DNA of 10,436 nt. It comes from an uncultured Acetatifactor sp. (GTDB lineage: Bacteria > Bacillota > Clostridia > Lachnospirales > Lachnospiraceae). Below are positions 1 through 5,315 of the stretch, one piece after another. The stretch covers positions 1 to 10,436 of the forward strand of contig CAJUQT010000081.1 in NCBI GenBank assembly GCA_910588225.1, read 5' to 3'. Both the position numbers and the translations under genes were made by a program. The notes below the pieces were generated by a model, which worked only from the letters and a program-made list of their open reading frames with translations, ran no database searches and had not been told where the DNA came from. Each line of letters begins with the position of its first letter. The stretch's first letter is position 1.

Positions 1-7
1 TATTCAT
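1..7 (-). CDS. Start of a further minus-strand gene (cut by window edge)
   Basis: Just downstream of the VOC gene stop there is an AGGAG (positions 18-14 read on the minus strand), then a spacer and an ATG at 7-5. Only two codons and one base are visible. The arrangement looks like the start of the next gene of a minus-strand operon, 12 bases after the VOC stop. Nothing can be said of its product. Confidence 0.35.
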
Positions 8-19
8 TTGATGCTCCTG

Positions 20-460
20 TCACAGTTCTTCTGCATAGTTGCCTGTAATTTCGATAGGATTTCCGTCAGGATCCATAAATGTAAAATACCAGTATGGCGA
101 AAAAACATTTATAAATCGAATTTCGGTCATCTGCGCTGCAATCCCCAATTCCTTTATCCTATTGTATTCTGCCTTTAAATCTTCGACTCCTAAGTTAATA
201 AATACCTTACGAGTATTTATGCTATTCGCAATTTCGCTTTGGTTATCGTATATCTCCCAATACTCGCCTTTGGTTACTACTTGACCAGGGTTTTCACTGT
301 CATAATAGCCATTCATGAGGCAGAGGTTAAGTCCTTCATTATTAAATTGGGCGAAACGTTTGCCGTTTGTAGCGCTTACTTTCATATCAAATACTTTCTC
401 ATAAAATGAGACAGATTTATCAAAGTCTTTAACAATCAAATAAATTGAACCATATCGCAT
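20..460 (-). CDS. VOC family protein (glyoxalase/bleomycin resistance fold)
   Basis: This is a 146-residue single-domain protein of the vicinal oxygen chelate superfamily, which includes glyoxalase I, fosfomycin and bleomycin resistance proteins and ring-cleavage dioxygenases. The N-terminal half opens with the beta strand RYGSIYLIVKD and the helix DKSVSFYEKVF typical of VOC module 1. Module 2 begins near residue 84 (TRKVFINLGVEDL) and ends with the hallmark FTFMDPDGNPIEITG (residues 127-140), whose Glu is the usual second metal-ligand position. I chose the ATG at 460-458 because CGGAGG lies seven bases upstream and the VOC fold starts there. An upstream in-frame ATG at 541 would add 27 residues with no VOC character. 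It is likely soluble and cytoplasmic. The substrate cannot be told: it may bind a drug or be a small-molecule lyase. The gene is AT-rich. A gene remnant ends 13 bases upstream on the same strand, and another start follows directly downstream. Confidence 0.85.
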   Translation of the reverse strand: MRYGSIYLIVKDFDKSVSFYEKVFDMKVSATNGKRFAQFNNEGLNLCLMNGYYDSENPGQVVTKGEYWEIYDNQSEIANSINTRKVFINLGVEDLKAEYNRIKELGIAAQMTEIRFINVFSPYWYFTFMDPDGNPIEITGNYAEEL

Positions 461-473
461 TGCTGTTCCTCCG

Positions 474-674
474 TTATTTAAATTTATATTTATTTGTATA
501 AACCGCATCATAAGGTTTTTGATGTCTATCCAAAAGTGCAATAGCAGGCTTTAATTTCTCAACCATTTCCAATGTACTCTCACACTTAAAAAATGTTATG
601 ACTGGTTCGTGGTTTTTAAATTGATCATCTCTTATCAGATTCCAACAGAGGCTAAATATCCCTTTGAGATAAAT
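474..674 (-). pseudogene. C-terminal gene remnant upstream of the VOC gene
   Basis: On the minus strand a frame is open for 66 codons and ends in TAA at 476-474, 13 bases before the VOC start. The VOC ribosome binding site follows the stop directly, as in an operon. The translation looks like real protein, for example FKNHEPVITFFKCESTLEMV and EKLKPAIALLDRHQKPYDAV. There is no ATG or GTG at the head of the frame, and a TGA precedes it at 677-675. I read it as the 3' end of a gene that has lost its 5' part. I do not recognise the family. It could instead be a short gene using a rare start, but no ribosome binding site supports that. Confidence 0.45.
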
Positions 675-690
675 TCAAAGTATAGTATAA

Positions 691-867
691 CATAAACCAG
701 CTGTCTCGTATACAAAAAGGTTAAAGAAATCCATTGCCTAACTCCCAAAAGAATGGTATCAGGTAAATGGTGAAGTGTTATGTGATTTTGTTTCCCTTAT
801 GCCTTTTCCACAGGACGTAGTTCAACTTTTATCAAAGTACTTGCAATCTGCACCAGAACTGGTTTAA
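691..867 (+). pseudogene. C-terminal gene remnant, plus strand, with in-frame stop
   Basis: A plus-strand frame reads KRLKKSIA, stop (TAA 739-741), then LPKEWYQVNGEVLCDFVSLM and PFPQDVVQLLSKYLQSAPEL before a TAA at 865-867. The composition is protein-like on both sides of the first stop. A single C-to-T change (CAA to TAA) would explain that stop. No start codon or ribosome binding site is present, and a TAA at 688-690 closes the frame upstream. I read it as the decayed 3' end of an unrecognised gene. It begins only about 17 bases from the 5' end of the opposite-strand remnant, so both seem to have been cut at the same place. Confidence 0.4.
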
Positions 868-1016
868 AATAAGAATCAGCACGGGAAATCCGAGTGGATT
901 TGATTGTGTAGTGTGTCAGCCTTACACAGATAATATATCAGGAAAATATGAAGAGCGAAAGCCCCAAAGGTTTCATAACCTCATCGGTACTTTTTGCAGA
1001 AAGGTGGACTATAATC

Positions 1017-1403
1017 ATGAAAAACTATACACAGGTTTATGTAAAAAACAGTATCGAAGCAGCAGAATTTTATTGTAAAGCTTTTGGTGCTGAAATAACG
1101 AGAGAGTTTAAGAATGAAACGGACACGGCTTATGAGCATTGTGAACTGTCTGTAAATGGAGAGGGATTTTTGGCGTTAGCAGAAGCTTCAAATCCCTGTG
1201 ATATTGATGTAGTCCACAAGAACAAATGGGAAACTATGACATTTAATGTATTTGAGATGGGTAGTGAAGAAGCCGTTTACAATGCATTTTACGTTTTAAG
1301 TGACGGCGGGGTAATCCTTGAGCCAATCCATGAACTCCCCTGGAGTAAATGCTGTGCAACCATTATTGATAAATATGGTGTTTGCTGGTGGATTTCAATC
1401 TGA
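1017..1403 (+). CDS. PhnB-like VOC family protein
   Basis: The 128-residue product belongs to the PhnB/3-demethylubiquinone-methyltransferase-like branch of the VOC superfamily. The N-terminus (YTQVYVKNSIEAAEFYCKAF, residues 4-23) is the typical first strand plus helix with the FY..AFG signature. The middle has a strand pair (ELSVNGEGFLALAEA). The C-terminus IIDKYGVCWWISI matches the family's usual DKFGV.W ending. I chose the ATG at 1017 because AAAGGTGG lies about ten bases upstream and the domain starts there. The longer reading from 948 adds 23 residues lacking VOC character. Members of this branch are often annotated as PhnB without any proven role in phosphonate metabolism, so no substrate is proposed. 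It is followed after 30 bases by the HAD gene on the same strand, probably in one transcript. Confidence 0.85.
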   Translation: MKNYTQVYVKNSIEAAEFYCKAFGAEITREFKNETDTAYEHCELSVNGEGFLALAEASNPCDIDVVHKNKWETMTFNVFEMGSEEAVYNAFYVLSDGGVILEPIHELPWSKCCATIIDKYGVCWWISI

Positions 1404-1433
1404 CAACCTGGAATTTGATGGGAGGAGATAACC

Positions 1434-2117
1434 GTGAATAAAGCTGTTTTCTGGGATTTTGACGGAACCCTGGTACATTCTAATGAATCATTTCTGTGTT
1501 CGTTAAGTAATTCTTTACTTAAATATAACTATATAGTCGAACGACATGTAATCAGGGATTTTTTAACAAGTGTATGTTCATGGAATATGCCTCAAAGAGA
1601 TTATGTAGATATGATTAGAGAAAATTGGTGGAACGAACTTCTTGATAAAATCACCTTGTTCTGTAATAAATATGGCATTGAAAAAGAAGAGAGTGTATTG
1701 ATATGCAAAGGATTTAAAGAAAATGTCATTCATTATGAGTATAAGCTGTATGATGATGCTGAAAAGGCACTGTCTTCTTGTAAGTTGAAGGGTTATAATA
1801 ACTACCTTCTTACTAACAATTTTCCAGAAATAGTTCAAGTTGTTGAAAGATATGGATTGGACAAATATTTCTGTGATTACTTTGTTTCAACTAATATAGG
1901 CTATGAAAAACCCAGGATTGAAATATTCAATTATGCGCTTAGAGCGGCAAACCATCCAGATGTATGTTATATGGTTGGGGATAATCCGATTGCTGATATT
2001 AATGGGGCACAAAAAGCGGGAATAAAAACAATATTGGTTCATAATAAGTCAAACAGTATTTTCTCAGATTTTTGTTGTGAAGAGTTGTTGGATATAACAA
2101 AAATTATTTTAGATTAG
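1434..2117 (+). CDS. HAD superfamily hydrolase (phosphatase-like, subfamily IA)
   Basis: The 227-residue protein carries all four HAD motifs in order. Motif I is DFDGT, with nucleophile Asp8 and acid/base Asp10. Motif II is LLTNN with Thr127. Motif III is Lys159 in YEKPRIEIF. Motif IV is GDNPIADINGA with Asp183 and Asp188. A helical cap of about 100 residues sits between motifs I and II, as in subfamily IA phosphatases such as phosphoglycolate phosphatase and beta-phosphoglucomutase. Catalysis would proceed through an aspartyl-phosphate with Mg2+; the substrate is not predictable. The start is GTG at 1434, supported by GGGAGGAG six bases upstream. It lies 30 bases after the PhnB-like gene and is followed by a terminator, so the two probably form a bicistron. 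The AT-rich composition contrasts with the 3570-8082 block. Confidence 0.88.
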   Translation: MNKAVFWDFDGTLVHSNESFLCSLSNSLLKYNYIVERHVIRDFLTSVCSWNMPQRDYVDMIRENWWNELLDKITLFCNKYGIEKEESVLICKGFKENVIHYEYKLYDDAEKALSSCKLKGYNNYLLTNNFPEIVQVVERYGLDKYFCDYFVSTNIGYEKPRIEIFNYALRAANHPDVCYMVGDNPIADINGAQKAGIKTILVHNKSNSIFSDFCCEELLDITKIILD

Positions 2118-2183
2118 CAATACAAATTCTTTCGATTAGAACCGATGATCTTTGCATAAGCAAAAATTGCAGAAACCCAAAAG

Positions 2184-2216
2184 GCGGCAGGGAGAAATCT
2201 CTGCCGCAGATTTTTT
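2184..2216 (+). terminator. Rho-independent terminator after the HAD gene
   Basis: A GC-rich stem pairs GCGGCA with TGCCGC, continues through a G/A-rich stretch pairing with TCTC (a two-G bulge), and closes on a short AA loop. It is followed after AGA by a six-T run at 2211-2216. This fits an intrinsic terminator for the plus-strand VOC-HAD transcript. Confidence 0.8.
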
Positions 2217-2226
2217 GAAAAAGGTC

Positions 2227-2257
2227 TTGTTTATGACGCAGCGTAATGATGTATACT
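2227..2257 (+). promoter_or_regulatory. MerR-type promoter with 19-bp spacer and internal dyad
   Basis: A -35-like TTGTTT (2227-2232) and a -10 TATACT (2252-2257) are separated by 19 bases. That is the over-long spacing typical of promoters activated by MerR-family proteins through DNA distortion. Within the spacer lies an imperfect dyad: ATGACGC (2233-2239), a central A, then GCGTAAT (2241-2247), with one mismatch. The transcript would lead straight into the MerR gene, which suggests autoregulation. The -35 match is weak. Confidence 0.6.
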
Positions 2258-2279
2258 ATATCCCAGGAGGCAGGCAATT

Positions 2280-3002
2280 ATGGCAAAACACAGAAGCATC
2301 CCGCCCGGGTTTATGACTGTTGGGGAGGCTGCAAAGAAAACAGACGTTACTGTCCGCACATTGCAATACTATGACAGGGAAGGTTTGTTATCCCCCTCTG
2401 CAGAAAGTGAAGGGGGACGCAGGCTTTATACAGATAAAGACCTGGTGATGCTTCATCAGATTATATCTCTGAAATCCTTAGGGTTTTCTCTGGATGATAT
2501 AAAGCATCGCTTAACATCTTTAGAAACACCCACTGATGTGGCAGCCGCCCTTATCGAACAGGCAGACGGCATACGGGAGAAGATAGAACAGCTGACCGCT
2601 TCTTTGACAGCGATTGAACAGTTAAAGGAAGAGGTGTTGCAAATGCAGACAGTCAATTTCAGGAAATATGCAGATATTATTGTGAATCTGCATATGAAAA
2701 ACGATTCTTATTATCTCATCAAGCGTTTTGATGACGATACGCTGGATCATATCCGCAACCGGTTCGATAAGGAGAGCGGTTTGGATTTTATGGATAGATT
2801 CAACCATTTGAGTGATAAACTGATAGAACTCCAAAAGGCAGACGTGTCCCCTGAAAGCGAGGAATGCCAACGAGTCGTAAAAGAGTATTGGGGACTGATT
2901 ACGGAATTTACTGGCGGTGATATGAGCATGCTTCCGAAATCGATGGAGGTGGGCCATATTGATACCGCTGCAAATGCCTGGGAGGAAAGACAAAAATGGT
3001 AA
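2280..3002 (+). CDS. MerR family regulator with TipAS-like effector domain, 3' frameshifted
   Basis: Residues 12-80 form a MerR winged helix-turn-helix (MTVGEAAKKTDVTVRTLQYY, then the wing GGRRLYTDKDL and LGFSLDDIKHRL). A dimerisation coiled coil follows at about 85-125. Residues 130-240 form an all-alpha TipAS-like domain of the kind that binds hydrophobic drugs or peptides. The start at 2280 has AGGAGG nine bases upstream. The frame stops at TAA 3000-3002 right after WEERQKW. The +2 frame from 2996 continues with MVNAYLESALQVYFSSLGEN and PFAAG, which resembles the usual end of this family, so one A seems lost from the five-A run at 2992-2996. The DNA-binding part is intact; whether the truncated effector domain works is unclear. 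The neighbouring permease remnant suggests it once controlled an ABC efflux system. Confidence 0.85.
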   Translation: MAKHRSIPPGFMTVGEAAKKTDVTVRTLQYYDREGLLSPSAESEGGRRLYTDKDLVMLHQIISLKSLGFSLDDIKHRLTSLETPTDVAAALIEQADGIREKIEQLTASLTAIEQLKEEVLQMQTVNFRKYADIIVNLHMKNDSYYLIKRFDDDTLDHIRNRFDKESGLDFMDRFNHLSDKLIELQKADVSPESEECQRVVKEYWGLITEFTGGDMSMLPKSMEVGHIDTAANAWEERQKW

Positions 3003-3100
3003 ATGCCTATTTAGAGTCGGCTTTGCAGGTCTACTTTTCAAGCCTGGGAGAAAATCCCTTTGCGGCCGGCTTACGGAAGCGACATCAAAAAGGTTTATAA
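2996..3100 (+). pseudogene. Out-of-frame C-terminus of the MerR regulator
   Basis: This 34-codon stretch is in the +2 frame relative to the MerR gene and starts inside its last codons. It reads MVNAYLESALQVYFSSLGEN then PFAAGLRKRHQKGL and stops at TAA 3098-3100. The first part (to about NPFAAG) fits the helix and tail expected at the end of TipAS-type MerR proteins. The last nine residues overlap the permease fragment in another frame and are probably junction sequence. Adding one A at 2992-2996 would restore a product of about 274 residues. Confidence 0.6.
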
Positions 3101-3563
3101 AGCAAACGGCGTCCCTGTCTGTTCAGGACTTGTTACCATGTTCCTTTCGGCCTTTGTTCATCTGATGATTACCTGTGTCATGATCATGCTGCTTGCCCCT
3201 GTTCTGTTTGAAGCGGCTCTGCCCACACAGCTTTCGCTTTTCTTTCCTGCGCTTGCCATATACATTACCTCGTCGTTAGGCATTGGAAGCGTTTTAGGGC
3301 TGACGGTAAAAAATCAGGCGAAACTGACCATGATCGCACAGTTGGTGTTCCTGCCCTCCATCATGCTTTCAGGGATTATGTTCCCTGCCGGCCTGCTGCC
3401 CGATTTTCTGGAAGCCGCAGGGCGTATTTTCCCTGCTTCCCGGGGATACCGGTTGCTGTTGGATCATGGATTCTGCCTTGAAAATCTATGGTATCTCATC
3501 GTTGTCTTCATTACGGCGGTCATTGTATGCGGAATCGTTTTGAAAAAGCAAAAAGCAAAATAG
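3060..3563 (+). pseudogene. ABC-2 type permease, N-terminally truncated
   Basis: The frame encodes the C-terminal two thirds of an ABC-2 family export permease. A cytoplasmic loop (SDIKKVYKANGVPVCSG) is followed by about four membrane segments at residues 21-49, 57-81, 89-110 and 143-162. The family hallmark PSIMLSGIMFPAGLLP and the later FPASRGY are present, and the C-terminus is basic (LKKQKAK). Full members have about six segments, so the N-terminal segment and the first periplasmic loop are missing. The only available start is TTG at 3060, which has no ribosome binding site and lies within the end of the MerR gene. No ATPase gene is present. I infer a deletion joining the MerR 3' end to the middle of the permease. 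The frame ends six bases before the stop of the convergent enzyme I gene. Confidence 0.75.
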
Positions 3564-3569
3564 ACTACA

Positions 3570-5189
3570 TTAACTGATTTCCCGGACTGTCTTTCTCACC
3601 TTCAGAATCATGGATGGCGCCACAGAAAGCTCGTCCACCCCCATGCGCACAAATTCTTCCGTCAGCTCTGTATCTGCTCCCAGTTCGCCGCAGATACCCA
3701 CCCGAATACCATGTTTATGGGCATTTTCCACCACCATACGAATCATTCTCAGAATCGCTTTGTGATGGGGGTCATAGTAATCCGCCAGCCTTTCATTCTG
3801 TCTGTCTATGGCCAGTGTGTACTGGGTCAGGTCATTGGTCCCGATGCTGAAAAAGTCCACCAGCTCCGCCAGCTCATCACTTATCATGACAGCCGCCGGC
3901 GTCTCAATCATGATTCCCTGCTCCGGACATTGGCAGGGATACCCCTCCGCCTCCAGTTCCGCCTGTACTTCCTCCGCAATTCTGAGAATCTGCCGCACTT
4001 CTTCCTCCGATATAATCATGGGATACATCACTGACAGATTCCCGAATACCGACGCGCGGAACAACGCCCGCAGCTGTATCCGGAATATTTCCGGCTGTTT
4101 CAGACAGATCCGAACAGCACGGCAGCCCATAGCCGGATTTTCTTCTATTCCAATATTAAAGTAATCTGCCTGTTTATCCGCGCCAATATCCAGCGTGCGG
4201 ATGATCACCCTTCTGCCCGCCATTCTTTGAACAACCCGCTTATATACCTGAAACTGTTCTTCCTCTGCGGGAAAGTCCCTTCTGCCCAGATACAGAAATT
4301 CACTGCGGAAAAGTCCTATGCCTTCCGCATCATTTTCCAGCGCATATGCCACGTCATCCTCACTTCCGATATTCGCATATACATCAATCTTCTTCCCACT
4401 TTTCGTTGCCGTTTCCCTGCCTTTCAGGCTTTCCAGCCGCTGAAGCTGTTCCTGCTCCTTTTCCATCCTTTTCTCCGTTTGAAGACGGAAATCCTCATCC
4501 GGTTCAAAAGTAACCGTTCCCTCGAACCCGTCCACCGCCGCAATCATTCCCGTATGGATTTCCTCCAGATTCACCGGCACCTCCACCAGAGCCGGAATAT
4601 TCATCATTCTGGCCAGTATGGCAGTATGCGACACGGCAGAGCCCTGTATTGTGGCGAAAGCCAGAATTTTACTTCTGTCCAGAGAAACCAATTCGGAGGG
4701 ACTCAGGTCATCTGCCACGATTACAGAAGGCTCCTCAGGGAAAAAATCTGTCTCTCTGCCGCCGTCCAGCAGATCGGCCAGGCGTTCGGAAATATCCCTG
4801 ACATCCGCTGCTCTTGCCCTCATATACTCATCTTCCATACCTGCGAATAATTCAGCAAAATGCTCCCCTGCTGCAGCTACTGCTCTTGCCCCGCTCACCT
4901 TTTCCATCCGAATGTCATCGTAAACGGCTTCCAGATAGTCCTCATCCTCCAGCATCATCTCATATGCTTCAAAAATGGCGGCACCTGATTCCCCTGCCTC
5001 TTCCAGCGCTCTGTCATACAACGCCTGAAGCTGTACTTTTACCTGCTTTACCGCTGCCCTGACTCTGTCAATTTCAGCCTCCGCATCCGTGATTCTGACA
5101 CAATGTATCTGTTTCTTCTTCCTGTCCGGCACGAAAATCGGTCCCAGCACAATTCCCCCGGAGACTGCTTTTCCCAAAAGCTGCATCAT
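3570..5189 (-). CDS. ptsI: Phosphoenolpyruvate-protein phosphotransferase (PTS enzyme I)
   Basis: This 539-residue enzyme I moves phosphate from PEP to HPr in the sugar phosphotransferase system. The N-terminal HPr-binding and phosphohistidine domain carries the active His188 in IQGSAVSHTAILAR, where the common GGRTSH is replaced by QGSAVSH. The PEP-binding barrel has GIGLFRSEF (Arg295), IIRTLDIGADK (Arg331, Lys339), NPAMGCRAVR (Arg358), the Mg2+ ligands Glu429 (IETPAA) and Asp453 (GTNDLTQY), and acid/base Cys500 in GICGELGAD. All key residues are present. The length is slightly below the usual 570 or so. The start ATG follows AAAGGAGGTG with an eight-base gap; a second ATG is adjacent. No ptsH (HPr) or EII gene is nearby. 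It lies 126 bases downstream of the antirepressor gene on the same strand and may be read through from it. It could serve a regulatory PTS rather than the housekeeping one. Confidence 0.93.
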   Translation of the reverse strand: MMQLLGKAVSGGIVLGPIFVPDRKKKQIHCVRITDAEAEIDRVRAAVKQVKVQLQALYDRALEEAGESGAAIFEAYEMMLEDEDYLEAVYDDIRMEKVSGARAVAAAGEHFAELFAGMEDEYMRARAADVRDISERLADLLDGGRETDFFPEEPSVIVADDLSPSELVSLDRSKILAFATIQGSAVSHTAILARMMNIPALVEVPVNLEEIHTGMIAAVDGFEGTVTFEPDEDFRLQTEKRMEKEQEQLQRLESLKGRETATKSGKKIDVYANIGSEDDVAYALENDAEGIGLFRSEFLYLGRRDFPAEEEQFQVYKRVVQRMAGRRVIIRTLDIGADKQADYFNIGIEENPAMGCRAVRICLKQPEIFRIQLRALFRASVFGNLSVMYPMIISEEEVRQILRIAEEVQAELEAEGYPCQCPEQGIMIETPAAVMISDELAELVDFFSIGTNDLTQYTLAIDRQNERLADYYDPHHKAILRMIRMVVENAHKHGIRVGICGELGADTELTEEFVRMGVDELSVAPSMILKVRKTVREIS

Positions 5190-5203
5190 CTACCGGCACC
5201 TCC

Positions 5204-5238
5204 TTTACAGATTCTTTCCTCAAATTATCGGCTGTAAA
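5204..5238. repeat. Inverted repeat in the enzyme I leader
   Basis: TTTACAG (5204-5210) and CTGTAAA (5232-5238) form a perfect seven-base inverted repeat separated by 21 bases. In the minus-strand transcript the second arm abuts the GGAGG of the enzyme I gene, so pairing would place a hairpin beside the ribosome binding site. The arms contain TACA/TGTA, the core of BlaI half-sites. A regulatory role is only a guess. Confidence 0.35.
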
Positions 5239-5315
5239 ATTCTCTAAGGTATCCCGTCCCGCAAAGCATTCGGCACTGATGCCTCATTTCTCTCCCGTCT
5301 GAAATCCACAGGTTC

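Noticed and set aside
461..541. Longer start for the minus-strand VOC gene, adding 27 residues
   Set aside because: The extra residues have no VOC character and overlap the remnant frame; a CGGAGG site sits ahead of the ATG at 460.
905..929. TGTGTA/TACACA inverted repeat as an operator upstream of the PhnB-like gene
   Set aside because: Only six bases per arm with a 13-base gap and no clear promoter around it.
948..1016. Longer start for the PhnB-like gene
   Set aside because: It adds 23 residues before the domain start; the ATG at 1017 has an upstream AAAGGTGG.
2151..2164. TTTGC-ATAA-GCAAA hairpin after the HAD gene
   Set aside because: Short, AT-rich and without a T tail; the stronger terminator lies at 2184-2216.
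3614..5062. Several plus-strand open frames opposite enzyme I
   Set aside because: They are shadows of a strongly supported gene, with low-complexity translations and no ribosome binding sites.
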